Source: CAYJBH01 sp964369965 (GTDB lineage Bacteria > Bacillota > Clostridia > Oscillospirales > Ruminococcaceae). Taken from it: DNA of 44,729 nt. Below the pieces are notes generated by a model. The model made no database searches. It saw only the letters and a list, made by a program, of their open reading frames with translations, and was not told where the DNA came from. The stretch spans positions 1-44,729 of the forward strand of contig CAYJGF010000021.1 of NCBI GenBank assembly GCA_964369965.1, given 5' to 3'. A program made the position numbers and the translations under genes. Below are positions 34,927 to 43,616 of this stretch, piece by piece. How positions within the stretch are numbered: position 1 is the first letter of the stretch; each line of letters begins with the position of its first letter.

Positions 34927-36145
34927 CTTTTACTCCAATCTCTTTAAATTGCTCTACCACCTCATCGAGATTTGCAAAATCACACCCTGCCATGCCGAGT
35001 GAGCCGTCCTTTGCCGCCTTTTCATGCCCTATCAGTGCATAGGTAGCGTCCACAAGGTGGGAGAATTGCTCGCTTGTGAGCTTTTCACAGATGAAACTTT
35101 GGCTCGGCATGTTGATGTCCTCACCCGATATTTCAAACATTCTGTTTTTACGGCACAGCTCCTGGACGCGCGCGAGCTGCTGTGAAGTGTTCCTTGCCGG
35201 CATGTAGGTCACCGCACGTACACCGAAGTTGACAAGCTCGTCGAACAGCATATCTAAAAAGTCATCCTCGAACTTCTGTGCTTTTTTGTCGCCGGTCACA
35301 CTCTCGGCAATGTCACCGAGATATGGATAGGCAAGAATGATTCCACACTCACGGCAAAGCGTGACAAGCTCGGTGATGTGGGGTAACTCGTCGGTGGCAT
35401 CAATATAGATATTCTCGACAAGGCTCGCTTTAAAGACACCGAGCAGTTTATATAGAATATCGTCCGGATCTTCCGCAATGCTTTTTGCGAGGGAATCGGC
35501 AACGGTACAGCCTATCAATTTTGCAAAATCGATAGAGCCTTTAGCGCCAAACTTATCGTACACCGCGCTCGCAAGCGCAAAGAGCAGGTGACGCTCCGTC
35601 ACAGAGCCGCCGACACTCGCCTCGGACAACGGCAGAACATTGATATTATAGTCAAGGGTGATGCCGTGCGGTGTGGTGAGTGCGTTGATGTTGTTCAGCA
35701 TAGCGCGGTTGCGCCGCCCTCTCGCCTCGTTGATAGGCTTGAAAAAAGCGTCCACCTTAGGCAGTGCCCACTGCGGTATGCCGTGCAGTGCCATGTAGAG
35801 GACATTTTGTTGGTCGGGGTTGTTGATAAATCTACCCTCTAAAGCGGTGCCCTTGACCGAGACACGGCACTCCGCGCCAACCGTCGTGCCAAGTCCGGCA
35901 ATTTCACCTGCCGCCACAAACTCCATCGCACCGCCGACACTGTCATGGTCCATTATGCCGACCGTATTCAGACCGGCGAGCCATGCCATATATACCGCCT
36001 CGGTCGGGGAATAGGGGGAAAAGGAGTAGATGGTGTGCACATGGTTGTTGCAGTATTCGGGACGTTTCTCTGGCGCGGTTTTCTCGGCGAGCAGCACTTT
36101 AAAAGCGTCAAGCCGTTCGCCCGCGGTGCCGGAATGGATGTTCAT
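34916..36145 (-). CDS. PHP-domain metal-dependent hydrolase
   Basis: This 409-residue protein starts its PHP domain at about residue 33 with CNNHVHTIYSFSPYSPTEAV, whose HxH is the first metal-ligand pair, then TVGIMDHDSVGGAMEF and TTVGAECRVS. PHP proteins hydrolyse phosphoesters using two or three metals. There is no polymerase or HisK partner, and the protein is longer than a bare PHP domain, with an alpha/beta C-terminal part. In this operon a sugar-phosphate phosphatase or lactone-type hydrolase role is likely, but that is inference. Spacing to the upstream SDR gene is 19 bp. Confidence 0.82.
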   Translation of the reverse strand: MNIHSGTAGERLDAFKVLLAEKTAPEKRPEYCNNHVHTIYSFSPYSPTEAVYMAWLAGLNTVGIMDHDSVGGAMEFVAAGEIAGLGTTVGAECRVSVKGTALEGRFINNPDQQNVLYMALHGIPQWALPKVDAFFKPINEARGRRNRAMLNNINALTTPHGITLDYNINVLPLSEASVGGSVTERHLLFALASAVYDKFGAKGSIDFAKLIGCTVADSLAKSIAEDPDDILYKLLGVFKASLVENIYIDATDELPHITELVTLCRECGIILAYPYLGDIAESVTGDKKAQKFEDDFLDMLFDELVNFGVRAVTYMPARNTSQQLARVQELCRKNRMFEISGEDINMPSQSFICEKLTSEQFSHLVDATYALIGHEKAAKDGSLGMAGCDFANLDEVVEQFKEIGVKDGE

Positions 36146-36164
36146 GGTTTGTCCTTTCTTATGA

Positions 36165-37040
36165 TTATTTCAACATAATCTGTCCGCCGCTCACCGGCAG
36201 TGCCTGCCCTGTCTCGTACCTTTGCTCCACAAGATAAAACAGCGCCTTTGCCACGTCCTCGGGATAGCAACCTCTGCCGAGCGGCACCTGTTTTTCGTAG
36301 TGACGTCGCACCTCTTCTATCGAGGTAGCGCCCGGCACCTTGCCTGCGTTAAGATACTGCACAAAAAGTCCTTTTTCCGGATCGCACCACAGCGGTCCGT
36401 CCAGATAGTTGCCGGGGCATATCGAATTAACCTTGATGCCGTACGGCGCGAGCTCCATCGCAAAACTCTGGGTTAAACCTATGCCGCCGAACTTAGAGCC
36501 GGCGTAGGCGAAGTTCTTCTTACTGCCGGCAAGACCGGACTTTGAGTTTATCTGGATTATGTCGCCCATGTAGCTGTTATCCGCCTCGAACTGCGCCCTC
36601 ATGATTGCGCCGACGTACTTGACGGTCAAAAAATACGCGTTGTAGTTCACCCTTGTGACGAATTCAAAGCGGTCGTACTCCAGCTCGTCTATGCCACCGG
36701 CGACCAGCACACCTGCGTTGCTGACAAAGATGTCTATGCCGCCGAACTGCTCCACCACCGCTCTTGTCATGTCGGCGACGCTCTGCTCATTCGCGACGTC
36801 CACCGCGACCGCAAACGCACGCTCACCGAGTTTGTCGGCGACCGATTTTGCCATGTCATAGTTGAGGTCCGCAATGGCGACGCTTGCCCCCTCGGCAATC
36901 ATACACTCTGCAATGCCAAGACCAAAACCCTGTGCACTGCCGGTGACAATAGCGAGTTTGCCACCGAGGCGCCCCTTTGTGTCGGGGCGGTTGTTTACGT
37001 TCTGTGCCGCCTTTTGGACGGCTTTCGATATATCAATCAT
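36165..37040 (-). CDS. Short-chain dehydrogenase (sorbitol-6-phosphate dehydrogenase/SrlD-like)
   Basis: A 291-residue classical SDR. NAD is bound at LAIVTGSAQGFGLGIAECMI (TGxxxGxG), the structural NAG is in VSNAGVLVAGG, and the catalytic Ser/Tyr/Lys are in IINSKSG-like and FAYAGSKFGG segments. The C-terminal half, with ICPGNYLDGPLWCDPEKGLF and ETGQALPVSGGQIML, matches the SrlD-type branch that oxidises polyol 6-phosphates to ketose phosphates. An N-terminal extension of about 25 residues precedes the Rossmann fold. Its ribosome site GGGAG lies within the last codons of the E1 gene, 2 bp away, so the two are coupled. Confidence 0.88.
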   Translation of the reverse strand: MIDISKAVQKAAQNVNNRPDTKGRLGGKLAIVTGSAQGFGLGIAECMIAEGASVAIADLNYDMAKSVADKLGERAFAVAVDVANEQSVADMTRAVVEQFGGIDIFVSNAGVLVAGGIDELEYDRFEFVTRVNYNAYFLTVKYVGAIMRAQFEADNSYMGDIIQINSKSGLAGSKKNFAYAGSKFGGIGLTQSFAMELAPYGIKVNSICPGNYLDGPLWCDPEKGLFVQYLNAGKVPGATSIEEVRRHYEKQVPLGRGCYPEDVAKALFYLVEQRYETGQALPVSGGQIMLK

Positions 37041-37042
37041 AA

Positions 37043-39511
37043 TTACACTCCCAGTTTCGCCTTGCGCATCATCTCAACGTCGGTGTAATCCTTTGTGGGG
37101 GTGTAACCGTCGATCGGTGCTAAGCGGCTGTGATATGCATCGAGGAACCACTGCGGCTGTGGGAAGAACATGTGTTCAAACTCAAACGCCGGTGTAATCC
37201 AGTTCTCGGCGCCCAGTACAAAGGGCGGTGCATCAAGATAGTCAAAGCAGAGCTGTGTGATGTTGCTCGCAAAGTCGTTTAGGATGTTGCCGCGTGCACA
37301 GGCGTCACTCGCAAGGATTATGCGACCGGTTTTCTTGACCGACTGCACCACCTTGTCGTAGTTGAACGGCACAATACTGCGTGCATCAATAACCTCGACC
37401 GAGATACCACGCTCCTCAAACAGCTTTGCCGCATCGAGGGCGGAATAGAGTGTCGCGCCTATTGTCAGTATAGTCAGGTCGGTGCCGACGCGTTTTATGT
37501 CCGGCTCGCCGAGCGGAATTTCGTAGTATTCCTCCGGCACGCCGCCGTCATGGAACTGCTCACCGATGTCATAAAACTTCTGGCTCTCGAAGAACACCAC
37601 CGGATCAACTCCCGACAGTGCGGAGTTCATAAGTCCCTTAGCGTCATACGGTGTGACGGGGTAGACCACTTTCAGCCCCGGCATGTGTGCGGTGAGCGCC
37701 GACCAGTCCTGTGAGTGCTGTGCGCCGTACTTACTGCCGACCGACACGCGCAGAACCACCGGCATGTTGAGCAGACCTGCCGACATGGACTGCCATTTCG
37801 CAAGCTGATTGAACACCTCGTCGCCGGCACGTCCGAGGAAGTCACAGTACATAAGCTCCGCTATAACGCGACCGCCTGCCATGCCGTAACCGACCGCCGA
37901 ACCTGCGATAGCCGCCTCACTAATCGGGGCGTTGAAAAGGCGATGGTAGGGTATGGAGTCCATCATGCCGCGGGTGACGGCGAACGCACCGCCCCAGTCA
38001 CGCACGTCCTCGCCGTACAGCACCAGTGTCGGGTCGTCATAGAACTTGTCGAAAATCGCCTCAAACAGGGCATCACGCAGGGCGTAAATTCTGTTTTTGC
38101 TTATCGCCTTGCCGTTCTCATCAAAGGCATAGCGCGCTTTTTTGGCAAGACCGGCATAGCGTGCATTGTCCTCCTTCTTGGTGAGCACATCGGGCGCACG
38201 CTCCTCCATCCTTGTCATGGTGGTGTTTTTGTACATGAGCTCGGCGATGATATTACGGTTTTTATCTAAATCCATATAGGGGGAAATTTCGGTGTTTTGC
38301 GCTATGCCGAACACCTCGCGGTTGCGACGCTGTGCTATCTCTATTGCGAGGTCGCACTCCTCCTCGGTGCATATGCCGGACAGGACAAGCTCGTTTTTAA
38401 ACCAGACAATGCTGTCCGCCTCACGCCACATCTCAATCTCCTCGGCACTGCGGTAGGCGGAGGCATCGGAGGTGGAGTGACCGGAAATGCGGTAGGTTAT
38501 AACGTCCAACAGGACAGGTCCATCACCGTTTTTAATAACCTCTTTTTTACGACGGAACGCATCGATAACCGCGAGAGGGTTGTATCCGTCCACACGCTCG
38601 GCATGCATCTGGTTTTTGGCGATACCTGCACCCATGCGAGCGAGGAAGTCGTACGCCATAGTCTCACCGCGTGTCTGACCGCCCATGCCATAGGAGTTGT
38701 TGTTAAAGCAGAAAATTAGCGGCAGACCGCCCTTGACACCGTCATCCCAAAGGGTGCGGTACTGATCCATCGCGGCGAAGTTGAGGCTCTCCATAACAGG
38801 TCCGCAACCCATCGACGCATCGCCGATGTTGCAGACCACAATGCCGTCCTTTTTATTGACGCGCTGATAGAGCGCAACGCCGGTGGAGGTAGGTCCGCTG
38901 CCGCCGACAATCGCGTTGTTTGGGAAGATACCGAAAGGCGTGAAAAACGCGTGCATAGAACCGCCGAGACCGCGGTTAAAACCGGTGTCTCGGGCAAAAA
39001 CCTCGGTCATTGCGCCGTAGATATAGAAATATTTCGCCTTGTCTTTGACGGTTTGCAGGTTGAAATTTTCCTCTATAATCTTGAGGTTGCGACCGTCGAA
39101 GAAGTTTTTCATAACATCCAGTAACTGCTCGTCCGACAGCTGTTCGATGGAGGAGAGACCTTTTGCGATAATCTCGCCGTGGGAGCGGTGAGAGCCGAGG
39201 GTGTAGTCCTCCACCCCGAGGACAAACGCCTGACCGACCGCCGCCGCCTCCTGCCCTGCCGAGAGGTGTGCAGGTCCCGCGTAGGTGAACGGGAAGTCGT
39301 TATACGAGCCTTTGACCTTGATTTCATTAAGCATATTCTCAAACTCGCGGATTGCCGCCATGTCGGAAAGTATGCGTAGAAATTCCTCTTTGGAGTAGCT
39401 CGCGCCCTCCTCCTTGACCGTCTTGTCGTATGCGTTGACCGGTATGTCGGTGAATTTTATTGCGGTACTTTGGCGAACCTCTTTCGGGTCGACCGTTAAA
39501 ATCTTTGGCAT
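37043..39511 (-). CDS. 2-oxoacid/acetoin dehydrogenase E1, fused alpha and beta subunits
   Basis: This 822-residue protein joins E1-alpha (about 35-420) to E1-beta (about 485-815). The alpha part has TLGSHRSHGEIIAKG, GGSMHAFF and the TPP motif starting GDASMGCGPVMESLNFAAMD and ending FNNN. The beta part has LYGEDVRDWGGAFAVTRGM, FNAPISEAAIAGSAVGYGMA and KTGRIILASDACARGNILND. Such enzymes decarboxylate a 2-oxoacid, or cleave acetoin, and load the acyl group on the E2 lipoyl arm. The substrate class cannot be fixed by eye. Genes for E3 and E2 lie directly upstream, giving a complete complex. The fused form is longer than the usual Bacteroidetes-type fusion of about 680 residues. Confidence 0.92.
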   Translation of the reverse strand: MPKILTVDPKEVRQSTAIKFTDIPVNAYDKTVKEEGASYSKEEFLRILSDMAAIREFENMLNEIKVKGSYNDFPFTYAGPAHLSAGQEAAAVGQAFVLGVEDYTLGSHRSHGEIIAKGLSSIEQLSDEQLLDVMKNFFDGRNLKIIEENFNLQTVKDKAKYFYIYGAMTEVFARDTGFNRGLGGSMHAFFTPFGIFPNNAIVGGSGPTSTGVALYQRVNKKDGIVVCNIGDASMGCGPVMESLNFAAMDQYRTLWDDGVKGGLPLIFCFNNNSYGMGGQTRGETMAYDFLARMGAGIAKNQMHAERVDGYNPLAVIDAFRRKKEVIKNGDGPVLLDVITYRISGHSTSDASAYRSAEEIEMWREADSIVWFKNELVLSGICTEEECDLAIEIAQRRNREVFGIAQNTEISPYMDLDKNRNIIAELMYKNTTMTRMEERAPDVLTKKEDNARYAGLAKKARYAFDENGKAISKNRIYALRDALFEAIFDKFYDDPTLVLYGEDVRDWGGAFAVTRGMMDSIPYHRLFNAPISEAAIAGSAVGYGMAGGRVIAELMYCDFLGRAGDEVFNQLAKWQSMSAGLLNMPVVLRVSVGSKYGAQHSQDWSALTAHMPGLKVVYPVTPYDAKGLMNSALSGVDPVVFFESQKFYDIGEQFHDGGVPEEYYEIPLGEPDIKRVGTDLTILTIGATLYSALDAAKLFEERGISVEVIDARSIVPFNYDKVVQSVKKTGRIILASDACARGNILNDFASNITQLCFDYLDAPPFVLGAENWITPAFEFEHMFFPQPQWFLDAYHSRLAPIDGYTPTKDYTDVEMMRKAKLGV

Positions 39512-39538
39512 TTATTTTTCCTTTCTATATATAGTCAT

Positions 39539-40903
39539 TTATTCAATTTCAAACAGTGCTTCACGGATTATCTCACAGACGCTCGGGTGGGGGAAAACTA
39601 ATTTCTTGACCCCCTCTATCGGCAGGCGATTGCCTATCATCAGCGCCGCGCCGTAGATGCTCTCGGAGCAGGAGTTGCCGACCATGGAAACGCCGAGTAT
39701 GACCATGTTTTTTTTGTCATATACGAGCTTAATGAAGCCGTCTCCACCCTCGTTCTCGGCGAGGTAGCGTCCGCTGTACGCCATCGGGAGTTTGACGCAG
39801 ACCGCGTCATAGCCCTTTTGCTTCGCTGATTGCTCCGTCTCACCGACCGCCGCAACCTCGGGATTGGTGTAGATAACGGACGGAATGATACCGTAGTCCA
39901 TGCGGTCATTTTTGCCGAGTATATTATTGACGGCGACCTCCGCCTCACGATAAGCCGTATGCGCGAGCATTATTTTGCCGTTGACATCGCCGATAGCATA
40001 GACCCCTGCAGTATTGGTCAGCAGGTTATCGGCGGTGACTATTGCGCCACGCTCCGTGAGTATGTCGAGTGTTTCAAGACCTATGTCGGCGGTATTGGGG
40101 CGACGACCGATGGAAAGGAGCACCTTGTCGGCGGCAATCTCGACACTCTCGCCACCCTGCTCATACACGACACCGCCGTCTTTAATGGCGGTGACCTTAC
40201 AGCCGAGCTTGAAGTTAACACCCTTTTTCTTGTAGTTATCAAGCAGATTTTGCGCTATATCACCGTCGATGGGTCCGCCTATTGTTTCCAACATTTCAAC
40301 GACGGTGACCTCACTGCCGACCGAGTTATAGTAGGATGCCATCTCAAGCCCTATGACACCGCCACCGATGACGCAGAGCTTTTTCGGGATCTCGCCCAGC
40401 GATAAAATCTCACGGTTGGTCAACGCAAAGCCGCCCTCAACCGCCGCCGAAAGACCGTCGATGGGTGGCAGGAGCGGACTGCTTCCGGTGGCGATTATCA
40501 ACTGTTTCGCGAAATATTCAGCACCATCGCAGACAACGGCAAACCCACCCTCGGTGCGACCTTTTATAACGGCATCGCCCGTAATCACCTCGACACCGTT
40601 CTTTTTCATCTTCATGCCGACACCGGCGACCAGCTTTTTGACAATCTTATCCTTGCGCGCGATGACCTTTTTCTGGTCGATAACCGCACCACTCACCGTG
40701 ACACCGTACTGCTCGCCGTGGTTTGCGTAGTCAAAAATCTTCGCGCTGTGCAGTAGCGCCTTGGAGGGGATGCACCCCTCGTTAAGGCAGACACCGCCGA
40801 GCGAGCGTTTTTCAAAGAGGGTAACGGTGAGACCGGCCGCGCCGGCACGCTCGGCGGCACAATAACCGCCCGGACCGCCACCGATTACAATTATGTCTTT
40901 CAA
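39539..40903 (-). CDS. lpdA: Dihydrolipoyl dehydrogenase (E3)
   Basis: This 454-residue flavoenzyme reoxidises the E2 lipoyl groups with NAD. KDIIVIGGGPGGYCAAERAG binds FAD; SLGGVCLNEGCIPSKALL holds the redox Cys pair; KLCVIGGGVIGLEMASYYNS binds NAD; and FPHPSVCEIIREAL is the dimer-interface His-Glu motif. It has no lipoyl domain of its own. The start is a TTG at 40903, supported by AAAGGA 7 bp upstream and by beginning exactly at the FAD strand; a longer frame would run through the palindromic repeat at 40974-41050. It lies between E2 and E1 genes. Confidence 0.94.
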   Translation of the reverse strand: MKDIIVIGGGPGGYCAAERAGAAGLTVTLFEKRSLGGVCLNEGCIPSKALLHSAKIFDYANHGEQYGVTVSGAVIDQKKVIARKDKIVKKLVAGVGMKMKKNGVEVITGDAVIKGRTEGGFAVVCDGAEYFAKQLIIATGSSPLLPPIDGLSAAVEGGFALTNREILSLGEIPKKLCVIGGGVIGLEMASYYNSVGSEVTVVEMLETIGGPIDGDIAQNLLDNYKKKGVNFKLGCKVTAIKDGGVVYEQGGESVEIAADKVLLSIGRRPNTADIGLETLDILTERGAIVTADNLLTNTAGVYAIGDVNGKIMLAHTAYREAEVAVNNILGKNDRMDYGIIPSVIYTNPEVAAVGETEQSAKQKGYDAVCVKLPMAYSGRYLAENEGGDGFIKLVYDKKNMVILGVSMVGNSCSESIYGAALMIGNRLPIEGVKKLVFPHPSVCEIIREALFEIE

Positions 40904-40973
40904 TTTATTTTCCTTTCGTTTTTTCTGATATAATTCGGTCGTCTGAATGCATCCGATATAGCTATCGGACGGG

Positions 40974-41050
40974 TGTAGGGGACGGGTTGCCCGTCCCGAC
41001 CCAAATGTACCGATAATCATTATGTCGGGAGGGGTGACCCCTACCCTACA
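40974..41050. repeat. Palindromic intergenic repeat (REP/MITE-like), copy 2
   Basis: The element starts TGTAGGGGACGGGTTG and ends GACCCCTACCCTACA, with 7-bp inverted ends TGTAGGG/CCCTACA. Its first 24 bp (40974-40997) are the exact reverse complement of 25628-25651. It sits in the gap between the E2 and E3 genes of an operon, so it is transcribed and probably folds as a hairpin between them, where it could stabilise or divide the message. Confidence 0.75.
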
Positions 41051-41059
41051 TTAATATCC

Positions 41060-42343
41060 TCACACCAACAGCACGCTGAAATTTGCAAGACTTTCACACA
41101 ATTCTTTGAGGAATCTCGCCGCCGGTGCGCCGTCTAACGCACGGTGGTCAAAGGTTAGCGACAGCCCCATCGCAGGGTAGGTGGTTATCTTGCTGTCTAC
41201 CGTCTTGACCCTCTGGGTCATGTTGCAGACACCGAGTATACCGACCTCCGGTGGGTTGATAACAGGGGTGAAATTTTCGATGCCGAGGTTGCCGAGGTTG
41301 GTGACGGTGAATGTGCCACCGGCCAACAGATCGGGGCTGATGCGCCCATTTTGCGCCGCCGTCGCTATCGACTTGGCCTCGTTTGAGAGCTCGCTCAATG
41401 ACAGTCTGTCCGCTCCCATCACCTTGGGAACCAACAATCCCTTTTCTGTATCCACCGCAACGCCGAGGTTGACGGTATCAAACACGCGCAGGACATCGTC
41501 GTAGTAGTTGGCGTTCATATTTTTGTATTTAGTCAGCGTTCTCGCGGTGGCGAAGAGCACCATGTCGTTGAGGGTGATACCTTTCAAACGCTCGTTTTCA
41601 CTCTTTTTAAAGGAGGCGCGCAGACTTAGTATCTCGGTGGCATCGAACGAGCTTGACATGGTCAGCTGTGCCATGCCGGAAAGGGAGGCGTGCATCGCCT
41701 TTGCAATGACCTTGCGGACATTGGAGTGCGGTATGTCGACAAAGTCGCCGGTAGCGGTGGGTGCGCTTGATTTAGGCTGTTCTGCAGGTGCAGATGCCGT
41801 CGATATGCTCGCCGTCGATACAGCGGCAGGTGCTGTCACGCCGTTCGCCATGACATTCATTATGTCACGTTCTATAACACGACCATTGGGACCTGTGCCG
41901 GTCGCCTGGCAGGGGCAGATGCCATTTTTTTCGGCAAGGTTTTTTGCCCTCGGTGACACCGCGCCGGAGCACTCGCCCGATGTAGCCGATGTCGAGGTTG
42001 CCGCTACAGGGGCGCTCGGGGCAGAGGTTGTCGGGGTATTTGCCGCCGGAGTCGGTGCCGGGGTGGGTGCGGCACCATCCGGTGCAAAAGCCGAGACATC
42101 CTCCCCATTTTGGCCTATCACGCATATATTGCCGAGTGCAGGGACATCATCCCCCTCGGCATAAAAGACGGCGAGCAGTTCGCCCGTCTCCTCCGACGGC
42201 TCATCAAAGGATGCTTTGTCCGTCTCGTAGGAGAACAGCAGTTCCCCCTTTGCCACACTATCACCGACCGACTTGTGCCATTTGGAGAGTATGCACTCGT
42301 CCACCGTCATGCCGGGTTTGGGCATTACAATCGCTTTTGCCAT
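41060..42343 (-). CDS. Dihydrolipoamide acyltransferase (E2)
   Basis: A 427-residue E2 with one lipoyl domain (1-80, lipoylated Lys in FSYETDKASFDEP), an Ala/Pro/Thr-rich linker, a peripheral-subunit binding domain (about 130-165, VSPRAKNLAEKNGI), a second linker, and a catalytic domain (about 200-427). The active-site HxxxDG is in TFDHRALDGAPAARF. It moves the acyl group from E1 to CoA and forms the core of the complex. Gene order after the dehydrogenase is E2, E3, E1. The ATG at 42343 follows GGAAAGGA. Confidence 0.94.
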   Translation of the reverse strand: MAKAIVMPKPGMTVDECILSKWHKSVGDSVAKGELLFSYETDKASFDEPSEETGELLAVFYAEGDDVPALGNICVIGQNGEDVSAFAPDGAAPTPAPTPAANTPTTSAPSAPVAATSTSATSGECSGAVSPRAKNLAEKNGICPCQATGTGPNGRVIERDIMNVMANGVTAPAAVSTASISTASAPAEQPKSSAPTATGDFVDIPHSNVRKVIAKAMHASLSGMAQLTMSSSFDATEILSLRASFKKSENERLKGITLNDMVLFATARTLTKYKNMNANYYDDVLRVFDTVNLGVAVDTEKGLLVPKVMGADRLSLSELSNEAKSIATAAQNGRISPDLLAGGTFTVTNLGNLGIENFTPVINPPEVGILGVCNMTQRVKTVDSKITTYPAMGLSLTFDHRALDGAPAARFLKELCESLANFSVLLV

Positions 42344-42362
42344 TTATTCAATCCTTTCCTAA

Positions 42363-43616
42363 TTATATCGCTTTTCCGTTTTCCATAATATACTGCTCTG
42401 CTGCGAGTGTCCATACCTTGTCGGGGCAAAGCTGTGCAAGTTTCGCAAAAAACGGGTCACTCTCACCGAGTTTTGCAAAGTCGTCAATAGCGGTGAGCGG
42501 CATGGATATCTGGGTATAGATAAGTTTTTTGCCGCCCGGTATTTTTGGCAGGTTGAGCGTTGTCTCCCCCACGCAGTCAAGACCGCCTACATGAGTTATC
42601 ATGAACGAGGGGTTAATCTTGCGATCTTTTAAATAGCCCAAAACCTCAATAAGGTCGTCGTTGTTGCCGCCCGATGCCGCCGCGAGGTGACTTGCGTTAT
42701 AGTGGACGTTGTAGAAGTTAATCGGTGCTTTAAATGCGGTGTCGGACGGACCTGCGAAGAAGTTGAGACAGCCGTCGCGAGCGAGAATAGCGTCACCCTG
42801 TTCGATAAGTACCGGTATCGGTGCCATGACAAACACATCGTCGTAGCCATAACCGTCGGTCAGTGACATTAGTGTTGCAAGTGCGTCGCAGTCGGCGGTG
42901 TTTTGATAGATAAGCTCCACGCCCTGCTTTTTTGCATACTCCGGCGAGAGGTATGTCTTTGCGCGTTCTATTCGGGCGGCGTCGATATCGGTGACAACCA
43001 CCTTTGCCGGACGTTTTTCGGCGGCGAGCGCGTGCTGTATTGCACATATTCCCATCGGTCCGCAACCGGCAATGATGCACAGATTACCACCCTCTTTAAT
43101 GCCCATCTTGTGAACATATTTGCCGTTTTCGGTGTGGTAGTTGGCGTTGAACGAGCCGACCACGCAGGAGACCGGCTCTGCGAGTGAGCCGAGGAAGAAC
43201 GCCTCCCCCTCATAGGGCAATAGGCAGTCCATCTCCATGACCACCTCCGGGATTATTATGTAGGTCGCATTGCCGCCTATATATTCAAAGGAATATCCGG
43301 GGGAATCGAGCGAGCCTTTGTAGTTTATCGCAGGTTGAATTGCAAAGCGTTGCCCCACCTTGAATTTATCGGCATATTTTGCACCTACCTTAACCAATTC
43401 ACCGCAGAACTCATGACCGAGGATAACCGGATTTGTCGCAATGTTTGACGGCACGCGTTTATGGTCTTCGCCCTGAATTGCCGCCTTGTAGGAGGACATG
43501 CAAAGAGTGTCGGTTATAACCTTTGCAAGTATCTCCCCATCTTTAATCTCGGGGAGGGTAAACTCCTCCAATCTCACGTCGCTCTTGCCATAAAGTCTCA
43601 GTGCCTTTGATTTCAT
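42363..43616 (-). CDS. Zinc-dependent dehydrogenase, L-sorbose-1-phosphate reductase (SorE)-like
   Basis: A 417-residue medium-chain dehydrogenase. Probable catalytic zinc ligands are Cys39 (TDTLCMSSYKAA) and His68-Glu69 (LGHEFCGELV); the four-Cys structural zinc loop is absent. The NAD-binding motif is LCIIAGCGPMGICAIQHALA. Its size and sequence pattern fit the SorE group, which interconverts L-sorbose 1-phosphate and glucitol 6-phosphate, and an SrlD-like SDR in the same operon would take that product on. Activity here is inferred. The start overlaps the DeoR stop as ATGA, so the two are coupled. Confidence 0.85.
   Translation of the reverse strand: MKSKALRLYGKSDVRLEEFTLPEIKDGEILAKVITDTLCMSSYKAAIQGEDHKRVPSNIATNPVILGHEFCGELVKVGAKYADKFKVGQRFAIQPAINYKGSLDSPGYSFEYIGGNATYIIIPEVVMEMDCLLPYEGEAFFLGSLAEPVSCVVGSFNANYHTENGKYVHKMGIKEGGNLCIIAGCGPMGICAIQHALAAEKRPAKVVVTDIDAARIERAKTYLSPEYAKKQGVELIYQNTADCDALATLMSLTDGYGYDDVFVMAPIPVLIEQGDAILARDGCLNFFAGPSDTAFKAPINFYNVHYNASHLAAASGGNNDDLIEVLGYLKDRKINPSFMITHVGGLDCVGETTLNLPKIPGGKKLIYTQISMPLTAIDDFAKLGESDPFFAKLAQLCPDKVWTLAAEQYIMENGKAI

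Noticed and set aside
40904..41020. N-terminal extension of the E3 protein
   Set aside because: It would translate the palindromic repeat, whereas a TTG at 40903 has a good ribosome site and starts at the FAD-binding strand.
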